DNA from: DATLLN01 sp963720885
GTDB taxonomy: Bacteria > Actinomycetota > Thermoleophilia > Gaiellales > JAICJC01
Assembly (NCBI GenBank): GCA_963720885.1
Contig: CAVRGW010000005.1
Span: forward strand, 248,001 to 312,000
DNA length: 64,000 nucleotides
Reading direction: 5' to 3'
The notes under the pieces are model-generated. The model ran no database searches, had not been told where the DNA came from, and saw only the letters and a program-made list of their open reading frames with translations. This document shows positions 33,277-40,919 of the stretch, one piece after another (position 1 is the first letter of the stretch; every line of letters starts with the position of its first letter). The translations under genes and the position numbers were made by a program.

Positions 33277-33576
33277 CGTGACCTCCGATCGTCCCGATGA
33301 CGTGCTGGAGCGGATCGGCATAGGCAGTCGCCGGCCTCCGCCGTTCAACCCCGGCATATGTCCGCGACCCAGGAGCTGTGGTCGCTGAAGGCGAGACTAC
33401 TCCTCGCCCCAGGACGTTGCAAGCGGATCATGGCAAGGCGCAAGGCCGTCACGATTCCGTCAATCGGCGCGCAAAAGAGTCACGATTTGCGCACGACGGT
33501 TGTCGGCCCTGGCACTGTGCCCGGCACCGTGCCGGGCACGGCGCCCGGCACCACCCGCCGGTGGCCGCCGCTCAGG
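33277..33576. other. Intergenic region with hairpins and palindromic GC repeats
   Basis: No gene is recognised here. A hairpin GCGCAAA...TTTGCGC lies at 33469-33492, just before the GTGCCGGGCAC-type repeat cluster at 33511-33553. The region lies between the sulfatase gene and the small membrane protein gene, both on the minus strand. Confidence 0.4.
33511..33553. repeat. Nested GTGCCGGGCAC palindromes
   Basis: The 43 bases contain four half-sites of the form GTGCCCGGCAC / GTGCCGGGCAC in tandem, so the stretch can fold in several registers. It looks like a repetitive extragenic palindrome cluster. It could end the upstream small-protein transcript. Confidence 0.5.
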
Positions 33577-33657
33577 TCAGCGGCGCCGGCCGAACCCGAT
33601 GTATCCGAAGAGGGCGAGGACGAGCAGGATGATCAGGATGATCACGATCAGTGACAT
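33577..33657 (-). CDS. 26-residue single-helix membrane protein
   Basis: The ORF codes for a very hydrophobic helix of about 20 residues (SLIVIILIILLVLALFGYIG) followed by a GFGRRR tail. A strong Shine-Dalgarno GGGAGGAA lies 8 bases before the ATG. This layout, with the positive tail inside, is typical of tiny one-pass membrane proteins that stabilise complexes or respond to stress. It resembles DUF3309-like small proteins but is shorter. Confidence 0.6.
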   Translation of the reverse strand: MSLIVIILIILLVLALFGYIGFGRRR

Positions 33658-34108
33658 GAGTGGTTCCTCCCTGACGATGAAGCGCCGGCAAGTGGCGAGG
33701 GGTCAGCGCACGGCCGGAACGCCCTCGTGTGAAAACACCTATCGGGTACAGGTGCCCAGTCGCCGGTGTCGGGAAACGCCGGCGGAGTTGGTCGGCGAGA
33801 GCATCGATCGGGGCGAGAGGATTTGAACCACTCCCCCGCTCCGCTCCTACAACGGGATTCAGCGTAACCACACGGATCACCGATCCGCTGGCGTCCGTGG
33901 TTGTCCGCGATGCGGTGGGGCGCCGATCCCAAGCCGATCCCAAAGAGTCAGGCACGGCCGGTGGCGGCCGGGAGTTGCGCGTGCGACGGTACGCTCACCG
34001 GGCCATGATTCCCCGCGGTGGTCGGAACGAGTCTAATCGCTGCGATCGAACGCTTCTGGCGCGCATGTGCCGCACCCTCTGCCGCCCTAGCTCAAAGGAG
34101 ATCGTCAC
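33658..34108. other. Intergenic stretch containing the left tRNA-Pro repeat
   Basis: I recognise no gene here. It holds the 3'-tRNA fragment at 33807-33829. A segment at about 33922-33948 (GGCGCCGATCCCA..CCGATCCCAA) has a near copy at 35822-35848 next to the intact tRNA. The short frames seen on the minus strand do not match a known integrase. Confidence 0.4.
33807..33829 (-). repeat. Direct repeat of the tRNA-Pro 3' end (candidate att site, distal copy)
   Basis: These 23 bases are identical to 35875-35897, which are the T-loop, 3' T stem, 3' acceptor strand and discriminator of tRNA-Pro(GGG) plus one base. Tyrosine integrases commonly use exactly this part of a tRNA gene. The truncated copy lies 2,068 bases downstream of the intact tRNA 3' end in tRNA orientation, as expected for the distal junction of an integrated element. 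Confidence 0.65.
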
Positions 34109-34480
34109 GTGCCATTCGACCTCGTTATCGACATCGAAAACCGGCCCGGCGCACTGGCCGAGGTCGCCACGGCGATCAGCGACGCCGGCGTGAACATCGC
34201 CGCCGCGACCTGCATCGGACCGGGCGATCGGGCCGAACTGCACATCCTTGTCCCCCACGCCGAGGCGGTCAGGCACGCGCTTGCGATCTCGAACCTTGCC
34301 GTAAGCCGCGAACGCGAGGTGGTGGTGGTCGAGGTCGAGGATCAACCCGGCGCGCTCGCCGACCTCACCCGCCGGATCGCCAAGGCCGGCATCGACCTCG
34401 ACCTGGTCTACGTCGCCACCCGCAACCGCATCGTCTTCGGAGCGCCCGACCTGGCAGGGCTGAGGGCGGCACTGAACTGA
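34109..34480 (+). CDS. Tandem ACT-domain protein
   Basis: The 123-residue product is two ACT domains: residues 3-65 (VIDIENRPGALAEVATAISDAGVNI) and 70-123 (VVVEVEDQPGALADLTRRIAKAGID). ACT pairs bind amino acids or related ligands and regulate partner enzymes, but no enzyme domain is attached. The GTG start has AAGGAG 8 bases upstream. It lies inside the tRNA-Pro segment. Confidence 0.85.
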   Translation: MPFDLVIDIENRPGALAEVATAISDAGVNIAAATCIGPGDRAELHILVPHAEAVRHALAISNLAVSREREVVVVEVEDQPGALADLTRRIAKAGIDLDLVYVATRNRIVFGAPDLAGLRAALN

Positions 34481-34565
34481 CACGGCGAGCCGCTGGGGAT
34501 GCGGCCCGCGTCGTGACAAGATCGCGCGATCCGGGGAGGGACTGCGCCTCTCTTGGCGCCGATAC

Positions 34566-34974
34566 ATGGGCATGGACAAGCATGCTGACCTGCTCTCGTG
34601 GCGGCTCACCGGTGCGATCCGCTACCCGGCAGTGTTCGCCGGTGACGAGGCGCCGCTGCTCGATGCGGTTCCAACGCGCCGTCCGCAAGGGCAACGTCTG
34701 GCTGGCTGAGGAGTCTGCGCGCGACCTCGAACGGCCGCTCAGCCTCAAGGACGCGCTCCGCCTACTCATGCTCTACCGCAAGCAGCCGGAGAAATACGAG
34801 AAAGCCGCGGCACGGTGGATCGCCCGATACGCCGCCGAAGCCCCCCTCGTCACCCTCACCGACGTCGAGCTCGTCACCGGCCTGCTCCCGTGGCGTCCTG
34901 CAAGCGCACGACCGGGAGGCGATGGCTGCGCTGACCGCGTCGCCGACGCGAACGGGTGGCGGCTCGCCGCCTGA
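34566..34974 (+). pseudogene. Conserved hypothetical protein, frameshifted
   Basis: The N-terminal part reads MGMDKHADLLSWRLTGAIRY then PAVFAGDEAPLLDA in one frame. The continuation FQRAVRKGNVWLAEESARDLE and KDALRLLMLYRKQPEKYEKA reads in the next frame, to a TGA at 34972. The join is near 34668. Together they make one helical protein of about 135 residues. The family is unknown to me. It is broken by one frame change, real or a sequence error. Confidence 0.55.
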
Positions 34975-34998
34975 TCGGTCAGCCGGCATTGAACGTGG

Positions 34999-35454
34999 TC
35001 AGCTGACGGTCAGCGTGCCCTTCATGCCAGCCTGCTCGTGTCCCGGCACGGAACAGAAGAAGGTGTAGGTACCCGGCTTGAGGTCGGCGATCGTGATCGT
35101 GGAGACGCCGCCATCGGTCACGATCTCGCCCGACTGGTCGATGCCGTTGCCCCGGATCGAGATGTCGTGCCCAAGCGACTGGGGATTCTTCGACCGGATA
35201 ACGACAGGCCCGGCCGACGCCGTGGCTGTCGACTTCACGAACTTCAAGCCGCTGTCGGCGACATCGATCTCGACAACGTGTCCCCCTGCCGCGCTGGATA
35301 CGGCCGACGACACAGCCGACGAAACGGCCGACGAGACAGCCGAGGATACGGGTGTCGTCGCCGATGACGACGCGCCCGACGATCCACAACCCGCCGCCAG
35401 CACCACCACCAAGCCAGTGGCGGCGATCGCGCTCCATCTTGAGGTGGTAGGCAT
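34999..35454 (-). CDS. Cupredoxin-domain lipoprotein
   Basis: The 151-residue product has a lipoprotein signal with lipobox LAAGC (Cys at residue 23). A low-complexity spacer of repeated SSAV units (residues about 33-57) follows, then a plastocyanin-like domain. Type 1 copper ligands are visible: His in LGHDI, then Cys, His and Met in FFCSVPGHEQAGM. It should bind copper and shuttle electrons outside the membrane. GGGGAGG lies 8 bases before the ATG. The SSAV spacer is encoded by 12-15 bp repeats at 35298-35347, prone to slippage. Confidence 0.85.
   Translation of the reverse strand: MPTTSRWSAIAATGLVVVLAAGCGSSGASSSATTPVSSAVSSAVSSAVSSAVSSAAGGHVVEIDVADSGLKFVKSTATASAGPVVIRSKNPQSLGHDISIRGNGIDQSGEIVTDGGVSTITIADLKPGTYTFFCSVPGHEQAGMKGTLTVS
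35298..35347 (-). repeat. Tandem short repeat encoding SSAV units
   Basis: About four copies of a 12 bp unit (GCCGACGAnACG type on the plus strand) form the linker between lipid anchor and copper domain. Copy number may vary between strains and alter spacer length without shifting frame. Confidence 0.6.
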
Positions 35455-35681
35455 CTATGAACCTCCCCTTGGGTAACCGCCGGCGGCATGGCCATGACAC
35501 GCTTGGGACGAGCGGTCCGCCCGTCCCCGGCCAGCGTCGTCGTTGCTCGACACCCCACCAGTACCCGTAGAGCAGTCGCGCCAACCCCGCGAGCACACCG
35601 AAGCGCCGCGTCATCTCACCATCGGTCAACGCCGCGTCGAAGGCATATCGCAGGCAGCGTGCGCCAAGCCCCATCAGCGCG

Positions 35682-35810
35682 AGCGGCCCAACGACTCCAG
35701 TTGAGGAGATCGAGCAACTCGCGGGCCTCCGAGACCGAGCGATCCTGACCGACGAGGAGTTCGAGTCCAAGAAGGCCATGGAACTCGCGAGCAAAGATTC
35801 GGCCGGTTAG
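35682..35810 (+). pseudogene. SHOCT-domain fragment
   Basis: The frame ending at TAG 35808 reads VEEIEQLAGLRDRAILTDEE then FESKKAMEL, the short C-terminal SHOCT domain found at the end of many membrane or phage proteins. The upstream part in this frame has no start codon and no recognisable domain, so the gene looks truncated. A minus-strand frame through the same bases is also open but less convincing. Confidence 0.45.
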
Positions 35811-35874
35811 CCGGCCGATCCAGGCGCCGATCCCATTCCCGATCCCAAGAAGCCGCTAAACCGTATGGTTGCCT

Positions 35875-35897
35875 ATCGGGGCGAGAGGATTTGAACC
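35875..35897 (-). repeat. Direct repeat at the intact tRNA-Pro 3' end (candidate att site, proximal copy)
   Basis: This is the partner of the 23 bp copy at 33807-33829. It is part of the functional tRNA gene, so the tRNA would have been kept intact by integration. Confidence 0.65.
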
Positions 35898-35949
35898 TCC
35901 GACCGCCCGGCCCCCAGCCGGGTGCGCTACCAGACTGCGCCACGCCCCG
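35876..35949 (-). tRNA. tRNA-Pro (anticodon GGG)
   Basis: The cloverleaf is complete: 7 bp acceptor stem CGGGGCG/CGCCCCG, 4 bp D stem GCGC/GCGC, anticodon stem CCCGG/CCGGG with loop CTGGGGG (anticodon GGG reads CCC and CCU), variable loop CGGTC, T stem GGAGG/CCTCT with loop TTCAAAT, and discriminator A. CCA is not encoded. It reads proline codons. Confidence 0.93.
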
Positions 35950-36005
35950 CGAAGCACCGAGTATACCGGGAACCAACTGGCGCTCTGGGCGGTCATCTAC
36001 TGAGA

Positions 36006-36599
36006 ATGAGCGACGCGCTGGCACTACCCCGCCCCATCACCGCCCGGCCCGCGGCGTACGATCGTGCAGTGCGCCTTCAGGACGCATCGGACGAGTGGCT
36101 GGCCGGCCGCGCCGCCCGCGGGGACACCGCCGCCTTCGAGCAGCTGGTGCTCCGCCACCAGGACCGGCTCTACACGCTGGCGCTGCGGGTGACGCTGAAC
36201 GAGGCCGACGCGCGCGACTGCGTGCAGGAGGGGCTGATCTCCGCCTGGCGGTCGATGGCCCGCTTCCGCGGGGACGCCAAGTTCTCTACCTGGATGTACC
36301 GGATCGTCATGCGCAAGGCCTACGACGCGCTGGACAAGCGCAAGCGCACGCCGCAGCCGGTCGACGAGCTGCCACTGACCATCGTCGAGCCACAGATCGC
36401 CGACCGCCTCGACCTCGACGCCGCCCTCGCCCAGCTCGAGCCCGACTTTCGCGCCGCAGCCGTTGCCTGTGACGTCGTCGGCCTCTCGATGGATGAGGCC
36501 GCCGAGGTGCTGGGCATCCCGCCGGGCACCGTCAAGTCCCGGCTGTTCCGCGCCCGTGACAGACTGGCGGTCATCCTCGACCCGGAGCGTTCGTCATGA
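36006..36599 (+). CDS. ECF-type RNA polymerase sigma factor
   Basis: The 197-residue product has sigma region 2 (TLNEADARDCVQEGLISAWR, FSTWMYRIVMRKAYD) and region 4 (AVACDVVGLSMDEAAEVLG, PPGTVKSRLFRARDRLA). Without regions 1 and 3 it is an extracytoplasmic-function sigma. The stop overlaps the start of the next gene (ATGA), which encodes its probable anti-sigma factor. The true start may be the ATG at 36006 or the GTG at 36069, since the first 20 residues are not conserved. Confidence 0.9.
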   Translation: MSDALALPRPITARPAAYDRAVRLQDASDEWLAGRAARGDTAAFEQLVLRHQDRLYTLALRVTLNEADARDCVQEGLISAWRSMARFRGDAKFSTWMYRIVMRKAYDALDKRKRTPQPVDELPLTIVEPQIADRLDLDAALAQLEPDFRAAAVACDVVGLSMDEAAEVLGIPPGTVKSRLFRARDRLAVILDPERSS

Positions 36600-37120
36600 G
36601 CGACGAGCACGACCGGATCGCACGCCTGCTGCGCGAGCAGGGCCAGGCCGAAGCACCGCCCGATCTTGCCGGCGACGTGATGGCGCAGGTGCGGCGCGAG
36701 CCGCAGGCAACGCCCGCGCACCGCGGCGTCAACTGGCGCCCGGTCGCGGCCTGGGCCGCGGTGGCCGCTGCGCTGCTGGCGGTGGGCGTCGGCATCGCGC
36801 AGCTGGCGCCGGGCGGCAGCTCGAGCTCGTCAGGATCGGCGGGCGGCGGCGGCAGCATCGCCGCCGAGGCGGCCAGTGGCAGCAAAACGGCTCCGGTACA
36901 TCCGTCGGCGGACTCCGCCGTGCGGGCCTTCACCGTCCCCCGGAGCGAGGCGGAGAAGCTCCTGAACGGTGAGACCAACGAGCAGTTCTCGACGGTCGGC
37001 CGAAGCACGCTCACGCTCGACCGCGCCCAGTGGGACGCGTTGCGCGGGAAGCTCGCGGCGGCGGCGGCCCGCCATCCCCATCCGAAGGACCCGGTCATCG
37101 TCCGGCTCCGCCCGGATTGA
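36596..37120 (+). CDS. Membrane anti-sigma-like protein
   Basis: The 174-residue product has a cytosolic N terminus of about 48 residues (DRIARLLREQGQAEAPPDL), one membrane helix (about 52-70) and an outer part with a Ser/Gly-rich linker. Its place directly after the ECF sigma gene with a 4-base overlap makes an anti-sigma role likely. The zinc anti-sigma motif HxxxCxxC is absent, so binding would be by another surface. Confidence 0.65.
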   Translation: MSDEHDRIARLLREQGQAEAPPDLAGDVMAQVRREPQATPAHRGVNWRPVAAWAAVAAALLAVGVGIAQLAPGGSSSSSGSAGGGGSIAAEAASGSKTAPVHPSADSAVRAFTVPRSEAEKLLNGETNEQFSTVGRSTLTLDRAQWDALRGKLAAAAARHPHPKDPVIVRLRPD

Positions 37121-37135
37121 CCGAGGAACGCGCAC

Positions 37136-37161
37136 CGCCGCCGGCCCGGTGGCCGGCGGCG
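37136..37161. terminator. Perfect 11 bp GC hairpin between converging genes
   Basis: CGCCGCCGGCC and GGCCGGCGGCG pair fully around a CGGT tetraloop, between the anti-sigma stop and the stop of the HTH gene. There is no T run; it is probably a bidirectional 3' end. Confidence 0.5.
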
Positions 37162-37176
37162 GGCGGTCGCTGCCTG

Positions 37177-37479
37177 CTAGCGGACGTACTCCTTGTAGAG
37201 CTTGTCCACAGCCTCGGGCTTCTTCGCCAGGGAGTTGGCGATCCGGCGGATCCGGTATTCCCGGAACTCGGTGGGTCGCACACCGACCGCCTTCGCCACT
37301 GACTCGATCACGTCGTTCGACGGGACGGGGCGGTTGCCGTGGACGAGGTGATTGAGATAGCCGGCCGACAGGCCGGTGGTCTCGGCGAGCGATCGGTACG
37401 AGATGCCCTTCTTGCGCATCGCCGTCTCGACACCCTCGCCGAAGGGAACGCTGGTCTTGGTCGTGGTGGCCTTCGCCAT
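37177..37479 (-). CDS. XRE-family HTH regulator
   Basis: This 100-residue protein has a Cro/CI helix-turn-helix (ISYRSLAETTGLSAGYLNHLVHG) followed by KAVGVRPTEFREYR. It overlaps the proS stop by one base, and the Shine-Dalgarno AAGGAGG lies within the last codons of proS, so it is translated from the same mRNA. Its target is unknown. Confidence 0.85.
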   Translation of the reverse strand: MAKATTTKTSVPFGEGVETAMRKKGISYRSLAETTGLSAGYLNHLVHGNRPVPSNDVIESVAKAVGVRPTEFREYRIRRIANSLAKKPEAVDKLYKEYVR

Positions 37480-39182
37480 CAGTCCTCCTTTGAGGTCAGG
37501 AGCCGTTGAACCGTCCCGGTGATCTCCGCGACTGGTTCGGTTGTTTGCGTGCGCCCCTTGCGCACCTGGACGTCGACGGTGCCTTCGGACGCCGTCTTCT
37601 TCCCCACCGTGATTCGCACCGGGGCACCGATGAGTTCGGCGTCTGCGAATTTGACACCGGGACTGGACTCACGGTCGTCGAACAGCACCTCGACGCCTCG
37701 CTCGGAGAGCTCCCCTTCGAGGCGCTCGGCGATCGAGAACTGCTCGCTCGAGTGGTCGCCGATGGCGACCAGGTGCACGCCGAACGGCGCGATCGCGGAC
37801 GGCCAGATCATTCCTGCCTCGTCATGGCCCTGCTCCACGGCGGCCGCCATGATCCGAGCGAGGCCGATCCCGTAGCTGCCCATGACGATCGGGTGTTCCT
37901 TCCCGGACTCGTCCAGATAGGTTGCGTTCATAGGCACCGAGTACCTGGTGCCCAGTTTGAAGATGTTACCAACCTCAATTGCCGGTTCCAGCCTCAGAAC
38001 CCCGTCAGAGCAGTCTGGACAACGGTCGCCAGGCTCGACCTCGCGGATGTCCGCGAACTCCGCCTGGAAGTCCCTTCCGGCCTCCACGCCGCGCAGGTGC
38101 CAGCCTGTGCGATTGGCCCCGCCGACGAACTGCCCGTCGCGCAACACGTCGTCGGCGATCACCCGTACGGTGGCGCCGACGGCGCCGATCGAGCCTGGCT
38201 CGGCGCCGAACGTCGAGGTGATCTCCTCGCGGCTGGCGGGACGGATGGCGCCCTGCAGCACCTTCGAGAGCTTCATCTCGTGCAGCCGGTGGTCGCCGCG
38301 GACGAGGGCCAGCACGACGTCGCCGTCCCTGACGACGACCATCGCCTTGGCGGTCGCGGCCGGGTCGATGCCCAGCATCTCGGCCAGGCCCTCGATCGTC
38401 GTGATGCCCGGCGTCTCGATCTCCTCAGGCGCGTCCAGCGATGGCGGAAACTCCGGCGGCCGCGGGATCCCCCGCGCCATCTCGACGTTCGAGGCGTAGT
38501 CGCAGGTCGAGCACAGGGCCACGGTGTCCTCGCCGGCCGGGCTGGGCGCCATGAACTCGTGGGCCTCGGTGCCGCCCATCATGCCGACGTCCGACTCGAC
38601 CATCCAGGTCTCCAGACCGCAGCGGTCGTAGATCCGCTGGTACACCGGTATGTGCGCGCGGTAGCTCGCGTCCAGCCCCTCGACGTCGCGGTCGAAGCTG
38701 TACGAGTCCTTCATGATGAACTCGCGCGTGCGCAGAATCCCGCTCTTGGGGCGCGGCTCGTCGCGCTCCTTGGTCTGGATGTGGTACCAGATCTGCGGCA
38801 GGTCGCGGTAGGAGCGGATCTCGCGGCTGGCGTGGAAGGTCACGCACTCCTCATGGGACAACGCTAGAGCATACGGCTTGCCCGAGGAGTCCTCGAGCTT
38901 GAACAGCGCCTCGATGCCGTAGCGGCCGGTGGTCTTCCACAGCTCGGCCGGATTGAGCACCGGCATGCTCATCTCGACGCCGATCGTGTCCATCTCCTGG
39001 CGGATGATCTCCCGCACCTTCTGCAGCACCCGCCAGCCGAGCGGCAGGTAGGTGTAGAGGCCGGAGCCGACCTGGCGCACGAACCCGCCGCGGACGAGCA
39101 TGCGGTGGCTGACGGCCTCTGCGTCTGCCGGGTCGTCCTTGAGCGTCGGGATCAGGTATCGGGAGGCGCGAACGCTGCTCAC
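37479..39182 (-). CDS. proS: Prolyl-tRNA synthetase (bacterial type with editing domain)
   Basis: The 567-residue product has class II motif 1 (RQEMDTIGVEMSMPVLNPAELW), motif 2 (LRTREFIMKDSYSF) and motif 3 (VMGSYGIGLARIMAA). Between motifs 2 and 3 lies the inserted YbaK-like editing domain (about residues 225-390), and a C-terminal anticodon-binding domain ends the protein. It charges tRNA-Pro. The GTG start at 39182 overlaps the stop of lpd by 4 bases. Confidence 0.95.
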   Translation of the reverse strand: MSSVRASRYLIPTLKDDPADAEAVSHRMLVRGGFVRQVGSGLYTYLPLGWRVLQKVREIIRQEMDTIGVEMSMPVLNPAELWKTTGRYGIEALFKLEDSSGKPYALALSHEECVTFHASREIRSYRDLPQIWYHIQTKERDEPRPKSGILRTREFIMKDSYSFDRDVEGLDASYRAHIPVYQRIYDRCGLETWMVESDVGMMGGTEAHEFMAPSPAGEDTVALCSTCDYASNVEMARGIPRPPEFPPSLDAPEEIETPGITTIEGLAEMLGIDPAATAKAMVVVRDGDVVLALVRGDHRLHEMKLSKVLQGAIRPASREEITSTFGAEPGSIGAVGATVRVIADDVLRDGQFVGGANRTGWHLRGVEAGRDFQAEFADIREVEPGDRCPDCSDGVLRLEPAIEVGNIFKLGTRYSVPMNATYLDESGKEHPIVMGSYGIGLARIMAAAVEQGHDEAGMIWPSAIAPFGVHLVAIGDHSSEQFSIAERLEGELSERGVEVLFDDRESSPGVKFADAELIGAPVRITVGKKTASEGTVDVQVRKGRTQTTEPVAEITGTVQRLLTSKED

Positions 39183-40603
39183 GTCGCAGCCGCGGCCTTC
39201 GTTCTCTGTCGCGGCGGCGGCAGGTGGATCGGCCGCCCGAGCGCCACCAACGCCGCTTCCTTGATCGCCTCGGCGAGCGTCGGATGGGCGGTGATCGCGT
39301 CGGCCAGCGTCTCGATGGTGGCCTCGGCGCTGATCCCGATCACGCCGCTGTTGACCAGCTCGGTCGCCTGCGGGCCGACGATCACCATGCCCAGCAGTTC
39401 GCCGTAGCGGGTCTCGTGGATCGTCTTCACCCAGCCCGTCCGCTCGCCGTACATCATCGCGCGGGCCGAGGCCGAGAACGGCATCCGGCCGACGGCGATC
39501 TCGTCGTACGCCTCGGCGGCAGCTGCCTCGGTCAGGCCGACGGCGGCCACCTCGGGGTCGGTGTAGATGCACCGGGGCACCGCTGCGTAGTCGATCTCGG
39601 AGTCATGGCCGAGCGCGTTCTCCGCGGCGACCTCACCCTCGCGGAAGGCCGTGTGGGCGAGCTGCCAGCGGCCGGCGCAGTCGCCGACGGCGTAGATGTG
39701 GGCAACGCTCGTCCGCATCCGGGTGTCGGTGCCGATGCCTGCGCGGACATCGAAGTCGACGCCGGCGGACTCCAGCCCCACGCCTTCGACCTGCGGGCCG
39801 CGGCCGGTGGCGACAAGCACCAGGTCGGCCTCGATGGCGCCCTCGGTGCCGTCCGCCGCCTGGAACGAGACGGTGGCCTGCTTCTTGCCGTGCTCGATGG
39901 CGGTCGCGCGGGCGCCCAGGTGCATCGTGATGCCGCGCTTCTTGAAAGCCCGCTCGAGCTCCTTCGACGCGTCCGCGTCCTCCATCGGGATCAGCCGGTC
40001 GAGCATCTCGACGATCGTCACCTCGCTGCCCCAGTGGGACAGGATCGAGGCGAACTCGACGCCGATCACGCCGCCGCCGAGGATGGCGATCCGGCGAGGC
40101 ACCTTCTCGACGGCCAGCAGGCCGGTCGAGTCGACGCACAGCGGCCCGTCGATGCCGTCGACCGGCGGGCGCAGCGCGCGTGACCCGGTGGCGACGATGG
40201 CGCTCTTGAACCGCACCTCTTCCCCGCCCTCGACCGCCAGCGTGTTCGGGCTGGTGAACGTTCCGCGGCCGCTGACGACGGTGATCCCGTTGGCCTTGAC
40301 GACCCCGGTGATGCCGTTGACCAGCCCGGCGACGATGGTCTCCTTGTTGGACTGGGCGGCCGGGAAATCCAGCGCCGCGCCCTCGACCGTCACGCCGATC
40401 TTGGCGAACGTCTCGTGCGCCTCCTTCAGCGCATGCGCGGTCTGCACCCACGTCTTCGTCGGGATGCAGCCGACGGTGATGCACGTCCCGCCCACGCGAT
40501 CCTGTTCGACAAGCACCACGTTCGCGCCCAGCTGGGCTGCGCGGATGGCGGCCGGGTAGCCCCCCGGCCCGCCGCCGAGGACGGCGACATCACACTCGAT
40601 CAC
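39179..40603 (-). CDS. lpdA: Dihydrolipoyl dehydrogenase (E3)
   Basis: This 474-residue flavoprotein reoxidises dihydrolipoamide with NAD+. The FAD site (VLGGGPGGYPAAIRAAQLG), redox disulfide GGTCITVGCIPTKT, NAD site (ILGGGVIGVEFASIL), second FAD motif (IYAVGDCAG) and the C-terminal His-Glu (AHPTLAEAI) are all present. It probably serves the dehydrogenase complex encoded divergently at 42-45 kb. It overlaps proS and follows the GH114 remnant. Confidence 0.95.
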   Translation of the reverse strand: MIECDVAVLGGGPGGYPAAIRAAQLGANVVLVEQDRVGGTCITVGCIPTKTWVQTAHALKEAHETFAKIGVTVEGAALDFPAAQSNKETIVAGLVNGITGVVKANGITVVSGRGTFTSPNTLAVEGGEEVRFKSAIVATGSRALRPPVDGIDGPLCVDSTGLLAVEKVPRRIAILGGGVIGVEFASILSHWGSEVTIVEMLDRLIPMEDADASKELERAFKKRGITMHLGARATAIEHGKKQATVSFQAADGTEGAIEADLVLVATGRGPQVEGVGLESAGVDFDVRAGIGTDTRMRTSVAHIYAVGDCAGRWQLAHTAFREGEVAAENALGHDSEIDYAAVPRCIYTDPEVAAVGLTEAAAAEAYDEIAVGRMPFSASARAMMYGERTGWVKTIHETRYGELLGMVIVGPQATELVNSGVIGISAEATIETLADAITAHPTLAEAIKEAALVALGRPIHLPPPRQRTKAAAAT

Positions 40604-40689
40604 ACCACACTCCCGTCGTTCGCCTTCGCCGTCGCGGATGCTACCACCGGCCCTTTCGGCCGCATCCGGTCGAGAGGCAGGGCGTCCAG

Positions 40690-40919
40690 GACCTACGGGC
40701 GGTCAGCGGGAAACCGGTGTCGTTGGTGTAGCCGTCGCGTTGTCCCACTCGACGGCGTCGAGCCGGAGTGCGCGCAAGCCGCCACGTGCCGCTCCATGAT
40801 CGGCGCCAGGATGCCGATCCGGCGGATGTCCTGCCAGCTGTCGCCCGGCCAGCCTTTGGTCTGCCCTTGGCCGATGCGGAGAGGCTGTTCGCGTCGGCGA
40901 GCCCCGACCGGGCGGGGCG
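40690..40919 (-). pseudogene. Remnant of a GH114-type endo-alpha-1,4-polygalactosaminidase
   Basis: In two frames on the minus strand one reads GQGQTKGWPGDSWQDIRRIG with LAPIMERH, then LRLDAVEWDN, and YTNDTGFPLTA. These match the second half of the GH114/TM1410 barrel, where the usual phrases are GWPGERWLDIR, GCDGVEPDNVDGY and TGFPLTA. The N-terminal half and the C terminus are gone and two frame changes are present. The fragment fills the gap between the hydrolase and lpd genes. Confidence 0.6.

Noticed and set aside
33807..33829. A second complete tRNA-Pro gene
   Set aside because: Only the last 22 tRNA bases are present; the anticodon and D arms are missing upstream.
35298..35347. Short tandem repeats as a CRISPR-like array
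   Set aside because: Units are 12-15 bp without spacers and encode SSAV in the lipoprotein frame.
35674..36024. Minus-strand ORF running through tRNA-Pro
   Set aside because: It spans a clear tRNA gene and has no protein family pattern.
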